From NCBI RefSeq assembly GCF_000518985.1, contig NZ_JAEQ01000016.1, positions 52,924 through 116,923 of the forward strand: DNA of 64,000 nt, in the 5' to 3' direction. This DNA is from Chelativorans sp. J32 (GTDB lineage Bacteria > Pseudomonadota > Alphaproteobacteria > Rhizobiales > Rhizobiaceae). This document shows positions 15,963 to 24,199 of this stretch, piece by piece. A program made the position numbers and the translations under genes. Position 1 is the first letter of the stretch; each line of letters starts with the position of its first letter. The notes beneath the pieces were generated by a model. That model searched no databases. It saw only the letters and a list, made by a program, of their open reading frames with translations, and had not been told where the DNA came from.

Positions 15963-17690
15963 CTAGTGTCGGTCCGATACCTCGACTTTGACCTCTAGGA
16001 CGGCCTGCCTGCGTTCCCTGCGGACCACCTCCACCGCCCGCGCCAGGGCGGCGGGCAGATTCTCGCCGTGCTCTACGCGCTCGGTATAGGCGCGGCTCGC
16101 GGCGGCCACTTGGGTGTAGTCGGGCGACGGCTCCAGCGAAACGAGCGGCATGCGGTTTGACTTTGCTGCGGCGCCCTGCGGATAAGCGTTGACCACGGAG
16201 CGGCGGACCGCGTTCCAGATGCCGTTGTTCTTGATGATGGTCAGCAGCGGAAGTTCGAGGGCTTCGGCGATCTGGTGGCAGGCGACGGGATTGGCGAACA
16301 TGTAGGATCCGTCACCGACACAGGCGATGGTCAGCCGCTCGCGATCCGCAAGCTGCGCGCCAAGGGCGGCTGGCAACGCCCAGCCGAGCCCGCCCGAATG
16401 CGGATTGTTCATCATCTGGTTGGGCCGCTTCAGACGCATGGCATCGGCGACAACACCCAACTCGCTGAAGACAACCGCATTCTCGTCCATGATGTCGGAG
16501 ATGCAATGGCTCAGCCATTCCGCCGTCATTGGGCTCGTGCAGCCTTGGGCGGCGCGCTCGGCGGAACTGCGCCGCCGCTCTTCGGCGCGGTGGGCATAAT
16601 GCGTGCGGCGCTCCCCCACGCCGTCATTGGGCTGCATTTCGTCCAGAAGAGCAGCAAGCGCTGCCGCCGGGTCGCTGGTGATCGCCAGATCAGCCTGGTA
16701 GCCGCGAATGGGCATACGCTGAAAATAGGGATCTGGGGCGACATGGATGATCCGTGTCTCGGACTCCGGGCGGTGGATTGATTCCATCCAGGGCACGCCG
16801 CTGTCGAGGACGAGAACGACATCTGCTTCGGCGAGCGGGGTCTTGACGTCATATCCGAGGAACATCGGGTGGTCTGAGGCCATGACGTTGCGAATCGAGA
16901 AGGGCTCCACCACCCCCACGCCGAAACGGTCCGCCAGAGCCGTCACGAGGGCGCCGACGCGCCCGTGCACGTCGCCGCGCTGGCAAAGGATCAGCGGCCG
17001 TTTCGCATGTTCCAGCCATCGCGCCGCCTCGGCAATGGCGGCGGGATCGGGATATGGCGGGGTCGCTGGCACCTGACGGGAAGCGCCCCGCTTCACCGTC
17101 GCAGGCACCGCATCCATCAGCGGCTCACGCGGCAGGCTGAAATAGACAGGGCCCTTGGGCTCGCTCATTGCAAGGCTCACCGCGCGGGTGGCGAGCACGT
17201 CACCCTGTTCGGGATAACGCATCTCGTAGTGGAATTTGCATACATCGCTCACCAGCGATGATTGGTCGTACATCTCCTGCCCATACTGGATCGGCGTCAC
17301 GCGGGCGCCTCTTCGCCCGTGCTCCGTAATGGGCGTGCGGCCGGACATCATGACCAGCGGAATGTTGTCGCTTGCAGCGTTGATGACTCCCATCGCCGAG
17401 TTGGCGAGGCCGACATTGACGTGCACCATCACTGCCTGCGGCCGGCCTGTCATGAGATAGTAGCCGTGCGCCATTGCGACGCCCGCGGTCTCATGCGGCA
17501 CCGTTATGGGCGCTGGCACCGATTCCTCGTCCAAGGTGGCGAAAGCCTCGATGATGGGCGGAAAGTCCGTGCCGGAGTTGGCGAATATATAGTCGATACC
17601 GCTGAATTTCAGGCCCAGGAGGAGCGTCTCTGCCCCCGTCGGACGCCTTTCTGAAGACTCCGCTGCCGTCGCCGACTGATCCATCGCCAT
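15963..17690 (-). CDS. thiamine-diphosphate-dependent enzyme, acetolactate synthase large-subunit-like
   Basis: A 575-residue ThDP enzyme with the three domains of the POX/AHAS family: N-terminal PYR domain with the activating Glu in VPHETAGVAMAHGYY, the central domain, and a C-terminal PP domain with CVGDGSYMFANPVACHQIAE and IIKNNGIWNAV for Mg-ThDP binding. RBS AGGAGG precedes ATG 17688-17690. There is no small regulatory subunit nearby, so biosynthetic acetolactate synthase is unlikely; a 2-oxo acid decarboxylase, carboligase or oxalyl/sulfoacetaldehyde-like lyase is possible. It is divergent from the TRAP operon over 193 bases and probably belongs to the same catabolic function. Confidence 0.8.
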   Translation of the reverse strand: MAMDQSATAAESSERRPTGAETLLLGLKFSGIDYIFANSGTDFPPIIEAFATLDEESVPAPITVPHETAGVAMAHGYYLMTGRPQAVMVHVNVGLANSAMGVINAASDNIPLVMMSGRTPITEHGRRGARVTPIQYGQEMYDQSSLVSDVCKFHYEMRYPEQGDVLATRAVSLAMSEPKGPVYFSLPREPLMDAVPATVKRGASRQVPATPPYPDPAAIAEAARWLEHAKRPLILCQRGDVHGRVGALVTALADRFGVGVVEPFSIRNVMASDHPMFLGYDVKTPLAEADVVLVLDSGVPWMESIHRPESETRIIHVAPDPYFQRMPIRGYQADLAITSDPAAALAALLDEMQPNDGVGERRTHYAHRAEERRRSSAERAAQGCTSPMTAEWLSHCISDIMDENAVVFSELGVVADAMRLKRPNQMMNNPHSGGLGWALPAALGAQLADRERLTIACVGDGSYMFANPVACHQIAEALELPLLTIIKNNGIWNAVRRSVVNAYPQGAAAKSNRMPLVSLEPSPDYTQVAAASRAYTERVEHGENLPAALARAVEVVRRERRQAVLEVKVEVSDRH

Positions 17691-17826
17691 TCATTCCTCC
17701 TCAAGCTTTGCAGGCAAATCGCGCCTTTTGCCCGGTTTTCCGAGCCTTGCTACCGCGTTCGACGGATTTGACCGCCTTCACCAGAATGAGCTTGAAAAAA
17801 GCGCAATGGCAAGTGCATGATGGAGC

Positions 17827-17838
17827 AATAATCTCATT
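17827..17838. promoter_or_regulatory. candidate IclR half-site upstream of the TRAP operon
   Basis: AATAATCTCATT matches 11 of 12 bases of AATAGTCTCATT at 21565-21576, which is the left arm of an exact palindrome just after the iclR gene. It lies 46 bases before the TRAP binding-protein start, within the 193-base divergent gap 17691-17883, where I see no gene. Confidence 0.35.
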
Positions 17839-17883
17839 TGTAGGGATTTGTGTCGCGCAGCGACGGGAGCAGAGGAGGAGAGA

Positions 17884-18840
17884 ATGATACGTTATCTTGC
17901 ATCGGCCATCGGCCTAGCGGCCCTAGCTTTCAGCCAGGCCGCTTCGGCGCAGACGGTCGGCATCGCCACGTCCAACCCCGGTTCAATCTTCCACAATATC
18001 GGCACGGCCGTTGCCAATGCGGCAAACAAGACCGGCCTCAACGCCACGATCCAGCCGGCAACAAGCCCCAACCAGTATATTCCGTTCGTTGGCTCGGGCG
18101 GCATCGAGTTCGGTGTGGCCAATCTGCAGGAGGTGAACTACGCGCTCGAGGGCAAGGAGTGGTTTGAAGGTTCCGTCAATCCGGACCTGCGGATCGTCGG
18201 CCTGGTCATGCCGCTTGTCGAGGCGATCTTCGTGCGTGCCGACTCGGACATCCACACGATTGCCGACCTGAAGGGCAAACCGATGGTCGACGGCTATACC
18301 GCGCAAAACACGATCCTTCCGCAGCTCGATGCCATGTACGCGACCGCCGGGCTGACCCGGGCGGACATGCAGCCGGTACAGGTACCGAGCGTGGTTGCTG
18401 GCGCGGATGCCTTCATCGCCGGGGATTCCGTCGGCTTCATCTTTGCGCATGGTGCCGGCAAGGTGCGGGAGGCCGACGCGGCGGTCGGCGGGCTGCGCGC
18501 GCTTCCGATCGAAGCGACGGAGGAAAATCTGGCGCTTGCCCGCAAGTACTGGCCCGTTGCCTTCTTCACCGAGTTGTCTCCTGGGCCGAACACGCCCGGC
18601 GTGGAGAAAACGGCCACCTATTTCGCGTATCCGCAGGTGGTTTTCACGCATGCGAACGTGCCGGACGATGTCGTCTATCAGATGGCGAAGACGCTCTATG
18701 AGAGCAAGGACACGATGGCGGCGACTTTCGCCTCCTTCAACGCGTTCAACCCTGACGACATGGTGGGGGAGATCGCGCCGTCCCAATATCACCCCGGTGC
18801 CATCCGCTTCTTCCAGGAAGCGGGCCTCTGGAAAGAGTAG
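17884..18840 (+). CDS. TRAP transporter solute-binding protein, TAXI family
   Basis: A 318-residue periplasmic protein with a cleavable signal peptide (MIRYLASAIGLAALAFSQAASA). The mature start TVGIATSNPGSIFHNIGTAVANAA is the TAXI-family substrate-site signature. Later motifs such as VEAIFVRADSDIHTIADLKGK are typical. ATG 17884 has AGAGGAGGAG upstream. It would deliver an organic acid to the fused TRAP permease that begins six bases later. The ligand is unknown; the enzymes downstream suggest an aromatic carboxylate. Confidence 0.9.
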   Translation: MIRYLASAIGLAALAFSQAASAQTVGIATSNPGSIFHNIGTAVANAANKTGLNATIQPATSPNQYIPFVGSGGIEFGVANLQEVNYALEGKEWFEGSVNPDLRIVGLVMPLVEAIFVRADSDIHTIADLKGKPMVDGYTAQNTILPQLDAMYATAGLTRADMQPVQVPSVVAGADAFIAGDSVGFIFAHGAGKVREADAAVGGLRALPIEATEENLALARKYWPVAFFTELSPGPNTPGVEKTATYFAYPQVVFTHANVPDDVVYQMAKTLYESKDTMAATFASFNAFNPDDMVGEIAPSQYHPGAIRFFQEAGLWKE

Positions 18841-18846
18841 GCCGGA

Positions 18847-20790
18847 ATGACGACCATGGGTAACGACGGGAAGGCCGCTCCTGGCCTTCCGCCAGCGCTC
18901 TGGCGTCCGATCGCCAGTGTGCTTGGGATAATCCTGACGCTCCTCGCGGTCGCGTGGTCTCTGAACCTGCCGCGGATGGTGGGGCTTGCGCTTTATCCGC
19001 AGCAGTTCCTGGCGGCGGTGCTGGCAGTGGCACTCCCTCTTGCCTTTCTGATGCTGCCGGCGCGAAGGGGCACGGAACGGGAGAACGTGCCGTGGTACGA
19101 CTGCCTGCTGGCGCTGATTTCCTTCATCGCCGTCGGCTATATCGTGGTTCGTTACCCTCAGGTCGTCAATCTGATTTTCTCCAAGCCCGCGAGCGCCTAT
19201 GTTCCGGGACTGGTCTCGATCATCCTCCTGCTGGAGGCATTGCGGCGCACGACGGGCCTCTCGCTTGTCATCATCATCGGCGTTTTCCTGCTCTATGCGC
19301 TGTTCGGGAATCTCGTGCCCGGCCGGCTTGCGGGCCGCGCCCAAGACTGGCAGATGCTTTCCGGCTATATGGCCTTCGACGTCAACGGCATATTCGGCAT
19401 TCCGATGGCTGTGGCCGCCACGGTGGTCGTCGCATTCATCCTATTCGGCAATGTGCTCGGCGTTACCGGCGGATCGCGCTTCTTTACCGACGCATCGCTC
19501 CTAGCGATGGGGCGCTTCCGCGGCGGATCGATGAAGATCGCCGTGCTCGCATCGATGCTTTTCGGCTCGATATCTGGCTCGGCTGTGGCAAATGTCACCG
19601 CAACCGGTATCGTGACCATTCCCCTCATCAAGCGTGACGGCTATCCCGGCTACAAGGCCGGCGCGATCGAGGCAGTGGCTTCGACAGGCGGTCAGCTCAT
19701 GCCGCCAGTCATGGGCGCCGCCGCGTTCCTGATGGCAGAATTCCTGCAGATTTCCTATGCCGAGGTGGCGCTTGCGGCTCTCATTCCGTCCGTGCTCTAC
19801 TATGCGGCGCTTTTCATCCAGGCCGATCTCGAAGCCGCCCGGCTCGGCATTTCGAATGTCCGCGGCGCCGAGCTTCCGGAACGGAAAGCCGTGCTTGGCG
19901 GGCTGCACTTCATCCTCGCCTTCGTGGTGCTGATCGGAACGCTTTTCTGGCTGCTCTGGCAACCCGAGCGCGCCGCACTTGCAGCTTCGCTGACGGCGGC
20001 AGTCACGGCGCTCGCCTTTGGCTATCGGTCGGTGCGCCCAACGCTTTCGGCGCTGTTGTCGATCTTCGCTGATACCGGCAAGTCGGTCGTCGAAATCATT
20101 GTCATTTCCGCTGCTTCGGGGCTGGTCATCGGCGTCCTGAATGTGACGGGACTGAGCTTCAACCTGACCTACGCACTTGTGCAGATCGGCGGCGGCAGTG
20201 CCCTCGTCCTCCTCGTGCTTTCGGCAATCGTCTGCATTATCCTGGGCATGGGGCTACCTACGCTCGGCGTCTATGTGCTGCTTGCGGCGCTGGTCGCTCC
20301 GGCCATGGTTTCGGTCGGTATCGAGCCGATGGCGGCGCATCTCTTCGTTCTCTATTTCGGCATGATGTCGATGATCACGCCGCCGATCGCCATCGCCGCG
20401 TTCGCGGCCGCGAGCATTGCGAAAGCACCTGCCATGCAGACGGGATGGGCGTCGGTGAAGTTCGGCTGGGCGGCTTTCATCGTCCCCTTCCTGTTCGTCT
20501 ATTCGCCGTCCCTGCTGCTCATCGGAGACACCGCGGAAATCGCGATGGCAATCGTTACCGCTGTCCTGGGCGTGTGGCTCATCTCCGCCGCTCTTGCGGG
20601 GTATTTCATGTCCAGCCTGTCGACGACCATGCGCATCCTGTTCGGCTTCTTCGGGCTGATGGCCCTGATCCCTGCCGGGGCTTTCCCGGGAGCCATCTAT
20701 ACCGATATCATCGGCGTGTGCGGCGGAGCGCTGCTTATAGCGGCGGAGATCTACCGCACGCGAGATGAAAGAAAGAAGGCGGTAACTTGA
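18847..20790 (+). CDS. TRAP transporter fused DctQM permease (4TM/12TM)
   Basis: A 647-residue inner-membrane protein carrying the small and large TRAP permease domains in one chain, as is usual for TAXI systems. About 17 or more hydrophobic segments are visible. Signature stretches are VTATGIVTIPLIKRDGYPGY, ASTGGQLMPPVMGAAAFLMAE and the later GMGLPTLGVYVLLAALVAPAM and YFGMMSMITPPIAIAAFAAA. It imports its substrate with sodium. The stop codon overlaps the TTG start of the next gene (iclR) by four bases. Confidence 0.92.
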   Translation: MTTMGNDGKAAPGLPPALWRPIASVLGIILTLLAVAWSLNLPRMVGLALYPQQFLAAVLAVALPLAFLMLPARRGTERENVPWYDCLLALISFIAVGYIVVRYPQVVNLIFSKPASAYVPGLVSIILLLEALRRTTGLSLVIIIGVFLLYALFGNLVPGRLAGRAQDWQMLSGYMAFDVNGIFGIPMAVAATVVVAFILFGNVLGVTGGSRFFTDASLLAMGRFRGGSMKIAVLASMLFGSISGSAVANVTATGIVTIPLIKRDGYPGYKAGAIEAVASTGGQLMPPVMGAAAFLMAEFLQISYAEVALAALIPSVLYYAALFIQADLEAARLGISNVRGAELPERKAVLGGLHFILAFVVLIGTLFWLLWQPERAALAASLTAAVTALAFGYRSVRPTLSALLSIFADTGKSVVEIIVISAASGLVIGVLNVTGLSFNLTYALVQIGGGSALVLLVLSAIVCIILGMGLPTLGVYVLLAALVAPAMVSVGIEPMAAHLFVLYFGMMSMITPPIAIAAFAAASIAKAPAMQTGWASVKFGWAAFIVPFLFVYSPSLLLIGDTAEIAMAIVTAVLGVWLISAALAGYFMSSLSTTMRILFGFFGLMALIPAGAFPGAIYTDIIGVCGGALLIAAEIYRTRDERKKAVT

Positions 20791-21569
20791 GCGAGGATCA
20801 GGCAGGCAACAGCCTCAAGCGCGGCTTGGCCATTCTGGAGGTGTTTTCGGAAGACCGGCTTGAATGGACACCGGAGGAACTGATGGAGAAGCTGGGCTAT
20901 AGCCGGCCCACTCTCTATCGTTATCTGAAAACCTTGAGGGAAGCCGGCCTGCTCAGTTCGAACCCGAATGCCGGTTTCACGCTCGGCCCGAAGGTGGTCG
21001 AGATGGATTTCCTTCTGCGCAAGTCGGATGCGCTTATCCTGACAGGGCAAGCGCATCTGAAAAATCTCACGGACCGATATACGTGCACCGCCCTTCTTGT
21101 GCGTCGCTATGGCGACCGCATTCTGTGCGTGGCGTCGGAAAGGTCCGCCGTCAACCCGCGCAGCAGCTATCCGCGGGGACGACCGATGCCGCTCGCGCGC
21201 GGCGCAATCGCGCGCTCGCTCATGGCCTTCCTGCCACGACGTCACCTGATACCCTTGATTGAACGGACGTTCGAGGATCTCCAGGCCGTGGGGCTCGGCA
21301 GCACGGTCGAGGAGATCCTTGAGAGCCTGAAACGGGTGAAGAAGGCGGGTTATGCCGTTGCCTTCGGCGAAGTCACGCCCGGCGTCGTGGGCATATCAGC
21401 GCCGGTGTTCGATGCGGGCCGCAGCCCGATAGCGGCGGTCTGCGTCACGATCGCGGGCCATTTGGTCGATGGCAACATGATAGACGAGATCAGCAGCCAC
21501 GTGCGTCGCGCGGCTGAAGAGATCACGCAAACCCTTTCCGACCAGCGGCTGAATGTTGCTGCTCAATAG
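20787..21569 (+). CDS. IclR-family transcriptional regulator within the TRAP operon
   Basis: A 260-residue regulator: N-terminal winged helix about 8-70 (SLKRGLAILEVF, EELMEKLGYSRPTLYRYLKTLREAGLL) and C-terminal ligand-binding domain about 85-250 (CTALLVRRYGDRILCV, VAFGEVTPGVVGISAPVFD). The TTG start overlaps the TGA of the TRAP permease gene (TTGA), so it is translated with the transporter. An exact palindrome lies immediately after its stop codon and a related half-site before the TRAP operon, both possible targets. Confidence 0.9.
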   Translation: MSEDQAGNSLKRGLAILEVFSEDRLEWTPEELMEKLGYSRPTLYRYLKTLREAGLLSSNPNAGFTLGPKVVEMDFLLRKSDALILTGQAHLKNLTDRYTCTALLVRRYGDRILCVASERSAVNPRSSYPRGRPMPLARGAIARSLMAFLPRRHLIPLIERTFEDLQAVGLGSTVEEILESLKRVKKAGYAVAFGEVTPGVVGISAPVFDAGRSPIAAVCVTIAGHLVDGNMIDEISSHVRRAAEEITQTLSDQRLNVAAQ

Positions 21570-21584
21570 TCTCATTAAATGAGA
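21570..21584. promoter_or_regulatory. exact 15-bp palindrome, candidate IclR operator
   Basis: TCTCATTAAATGAGA is a perfect inverted repeat around a central A, starting one base after the iclR stop codon. A -35-like TTGACT lies at 21591-21596, seven bases downstream, so binding here could control an internal promoter for the amidohydrolase, aldehyde dehydrogenase and FAD monooxygenase genes. Confidence 0.55.
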
Positions 21585-21647
21585 TAAGCGTTGACTTTCG
21601 GATAGAGGCTGCGCATCCTTCTCGCCGCGAACAGGTGAGTGAGGACC

Positions 21648-22664
21648 ATGAAGAAAATCGATATTTTCAACCACATCTGGCCAAAGCCGTTTTTCGATGC
21701 ATTGATCGCGCATATAGGCGAGATGACCGACATCACGATGCGTTCGGGCGCGGTACCGATGATGACCGAGCTCGATCGGCGCCTCGAAGTGATGGACATG
21801 TTCGGAGAGGACTATATGCAGGTTCTCTCGCTCGCCTCTCCGCCGCTCGAAAAGCTCGCCGGTCCTGAAAAGGCGCTGGAGCTTTCCCGGATCGGTTCCG
21901 ATTCCATGGCCGAGCTCTGCCAGAAATATCCCGAGCGCTTCCCAGGTTTCATCGGCACGGCGCCGATGAGCAATCCCGACGCGCTGGTGACCGAATGCAA
22001 GCGCGCGGTGGAGGAACTCGGCGCAGTCGGCATGCAGATCTTCACCAACGTATCCGGCAAGCCCCTCGACCTGCCTGAGTTCGAGCCGTTCTTCGAATAT
22101 ATGGCTTCGGTCGGCAAGCCGGTGTGGCTGCACCCTGCGCGCGGCGCAAATTTCCCGGACTATCTGTCGGAGAAACGTTCCGAATACGAGATCTGGTGGA
22201 CCTTCGGATGGCCGTATGAAACCTCGGCGGCCATGGCGCGGCTCGTCTTCTCGCGCATCTTCGATAAATACCCGGGTCTTAAGGTGATCACACACCACGC
22301 CGGCGGCATGGTTCCGTTCTTCGAAGGCCGGGTCGGCCCCGGTTGGGACCAGATGGGCAAACGCACGACGGATCGTGACCTCGATGCCGTCCGGAAGGCG
22401 CTGAAGCGCCCGCATCTCGAGTATTTCAAGGACTTCTATGCCGATACGGCTTCCTTCGGCTCACGCAAAGCGATCGAGCACGCCATCGAGTTTTTCGGCG
22501 AAGATCATGTGCTGTTCGCGTCGGATGCTCCCTTCGATCCCGAAGGCGGCCCGATGTATATCCGCGAGACGATCCGCATCCTGGACTCGCTTGATGTGTC
22601 GGAGGCGACACGCAAGAAGCTCTACCAGGACAATGCGGTGAACCTGCTCGGCCTTAAGCTTTAG
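21648..22664 (+). CDS. amidohydrolase-2 family protein (ACMSD-like decarboxylase/hydrolase)
   Basis: A 338-residue TIM-barrel metal hydrolase of the amidohydrolase-2 group, which includes aminocarboxymuconate-semialdehyde and resorcylate decarboxylases. Visible are KIDIFNHIWPKPFFD at the N-terminus (one His where many relatives have HxH), WLHPARG, VITHHAGGMVPFFEGR and the metal Asp in VLFASDAPFD. ATG 21648 is chosen over GTG 21639, which overlaps GTGAGGA, the likely ribosome-binding site. With the downstream aldehyde dehydrogenase and ring hydroxylase it could decarboxylate an aromatic acid or a ring-cleavage product. Hydrolysis of a lactone or C-C bond is also possible. Confidence 0.8.
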   Translation: MKKIDIFNHIWPKPFFDALIAHIGEMTDITMRSGAVPMMTELDRRLEVMDMFGEDYMQVLSLASPPLEKLAGPEKALELSRIGSDSMAELCQKYPERFPGFIGTAPMSNPDALVTECKRAVEELGAVGMQIFTNVSGKPLDLPEFEPFFEYMASVGKPVWLHPARGANFPDYLSEKRSEYEIWWTFGWPYETSAAMARLVFSRIFDKYPGLKVITHHAGGMVPFFEGRVGPGWDQMGKRTTDRDLDAVRKALKRPHLEYFKDFYADTASFGSRKAIEHAIEFFGEDHVLFASDAPFDPEGGPMYIRETIRILDSLDVSEATRKKLYQDNAVNLLGLKL

Positions 22665-22675
22665 GAGGAAGGGCG

Positions 22676-24124
22676 ATGGGAGGCAGTCCAACAGCGCTCA
22701 ATTACCTCAATGGCGAGTGGATAGGCTCGGGCCCGACCGCCGAGAGCGTCAATCCTGCAGATGGAAGCGTGCTTGGCCGTTATGTCCCCGGCTCGAAAGC
22801 GCTGGCGGACCAGGCTGCGGCCATTGCCCGCGAGACTTTCGAGCGTACAGCCTGGGCAGCCTCTCCCCGCCTCCGTGCGGCGGTTCTCTATGAACTCGCC
22901 GACCGGCTCGAAGCCGCGAAGGAGGAGCTGGCGGACCTGATCGTGGCCGAGAACGGGAAACTCCGGCGGGAGGCTCTCGGCGAGATGATGGGCTCCATCT
23001 CAGAGACCCGCTACTATGCCGGCCTGGCGCGGACGGTGCTGGGCCGGACGCTGGAGACCGCGCCCGGCAATTTCTCCATGATGAACCGCGAGCCTGCGGG
23101 TGTGGCGGCGATCATCGTGCCGTGGAACGCGCCGGTGACGCTGCTCATCCGTTCTCTCGGCCCGGCACTTGCCGCCGGCTGCACCGTCGTCATCAAGCCG
23201 GCACCGCAAACCCCGCTCATCCACCACCGCGTCATGCAGTGTCTGCACGCGTGCCCGTCGCTTCCCAAGGGGGTCGTCAACTCGGTCAACGAGAACGGTA
23301 TCGAGGTGGGTGCGGCGCTGGTCGCCTCCGACGACATCGATGTCATCAGCTTCACCGGCTCCAGCCGCACGGGCAAGCGCATCATGGCGGGAGCCGCACC
23401 CAACCTGAAGCGGCTCTCGCTTGAATTGGGGGGCAAGGCCCCGGCGGTCGTCTTCGATGACGCCGATCTCGACCAAGCCTGCAGGGAACTGACCAATGGC
23501 GCACTGATGATGGCAGGACAGATCTGCATCGCGGCGGCGCGGTTCCTGGTGCAGAAATCGATCGAAAAGGAGTTCACGGATCGCATCCGTGCGGCCTTCT
23601 CCGCGGTGCGGGTCGGGCCTGGCCGCGATCCGGAAAGCGGCATGGGTTCGCTGATCGACCATGACAACCGTACACGCATCTGCCGGCTCATCGAGCAGGC
23701 CGGCGATGAGGGAGAGCTTGTCTTGAAAGGCGGCGTTCCCGATGGCCCGCTTTCGCGCGGGGCCTTCGTCACGCCATCGCTTTTCCGCATCGACGATCTG
23801 CATTCGGAACTCGTGCAGGAAGAATTGTTCGGCCCCATCGTTTCGATCGAAACCTTCGAAGATGAGTTAGAAGCCGTCACCAAGGCGAATGCCACCAAAT
23901 ACGGGCTTGCCGCCAGCGTCTTCTCCCTCGACATCAACCGGGTGATGCGCGTTTCCCGCGCCATCCGCGCGGGAACCGTCTGGCTCAATTGCCATAGCCG
24001 TCTGTTTGCCGAAGGCGAGACGGGCGGCTATCGCCATTCCGGCCTCGGTCGGCTGCATGGGGTCGAAGGGCTCAACGATTTTCTGGAAACGAAGCACGTC
24101 TATCTCGAGGCGGGTGCCGTCTGA
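22676..24124 (+). CDS. NAD(P)-dependent aldehyde dehydrogenase
   Basis: A 482-residue enzyme with every catalytic element of the ALDH superfamily: Asn151 in IIVPWNAPV, Glu250 in LSLELGGKAP, Cys284 in AGQICIAAARF, and the C-terminal EELFGPIVSIETF. It starts 12 bases after the amidohydrolase with GGAGGAAGGGCG upstream. Co-location with an ACMSD-like protein recalls muconate-semialdehyde pathways, where a decarboxylase passes a semialdehyde to such a dehydrogenase. The substrate remains open. Confidence 0.9.
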   Translation: MGGSPTALNYLNGEWIGSGPTAESVNPADGSVLGRYVPGSKALADQAAAIARETFERTAWAASPRLRAAVLYELADRLEAAKEELADLIVAENGKLRREALGEMMGSISETRYYAGLARTVLGRTLETAPGNFSMMNREPAGVAAIIVPWNAPVTLLIRSLGPALAAGCTVVIKPAPQTPLIHHRVMQCLHACPSLPKGVVNSVNENGIEVGAALVASDDIDVISFTGSSRTGKRIMAGAAPNLKRLSLELGGKAPAVVFDDADLDQACRELTNGALMMAGQICIAAARFLVQKSIEKEFTDRIRAAFSAVRVGPGRDPESGMGSLIDHDNRTRICRLIEQAGDEGELVLKGGVPDGPLSRGAFVTPSLFRIDDLHSELVQEELFGPIVSIETFEDELEAVTKANATKYGLAASVFSLDINRVMRVSRAIRAGTVWLNCHSRLFAEGETGGYRHSGLGRLHGVEGLNDFLETKHVYLEAGAV

Positions 24125-24150
24125 CGGCTCGGGTGGGCGCGGGAATGTGG

Positions 24151-24176
24151 CAGGCGCCTAAGGCTTACAGGCGCCT
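24151..24176 (+). repeat. intercistronic hairpin between aldehyde dehydrogenase and FAD monooxygenase genes
   Basis: CAGGCGCCT occurs at 24151-24159 and 24168-24176. Its core AGGCGCCT is self-complementary, so the copies form an 8-bp stem with a nine-base loop. No U-run follows. It may adjust expression between the two genes. Confidence 0.35.
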
Positions 24177-24199
24177 CTTCGGCATAGAGTGGCAGGAAG

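Noticed and set aside
15963..17690. Biosynthetic acetolactate synthase (ilvB/ilvI)
   Set aside because: No small subunit or ilvC nearby, and a catabolic transporter operon is divergent to it.
17983..19344. Long antisense open frame (453 codons) opposite the TRAP genes
   Set aside because: It is rich in Arg/His/Gln with no domain, and overlaps two clear TRAP components. It is an effect of high-GC codon use.
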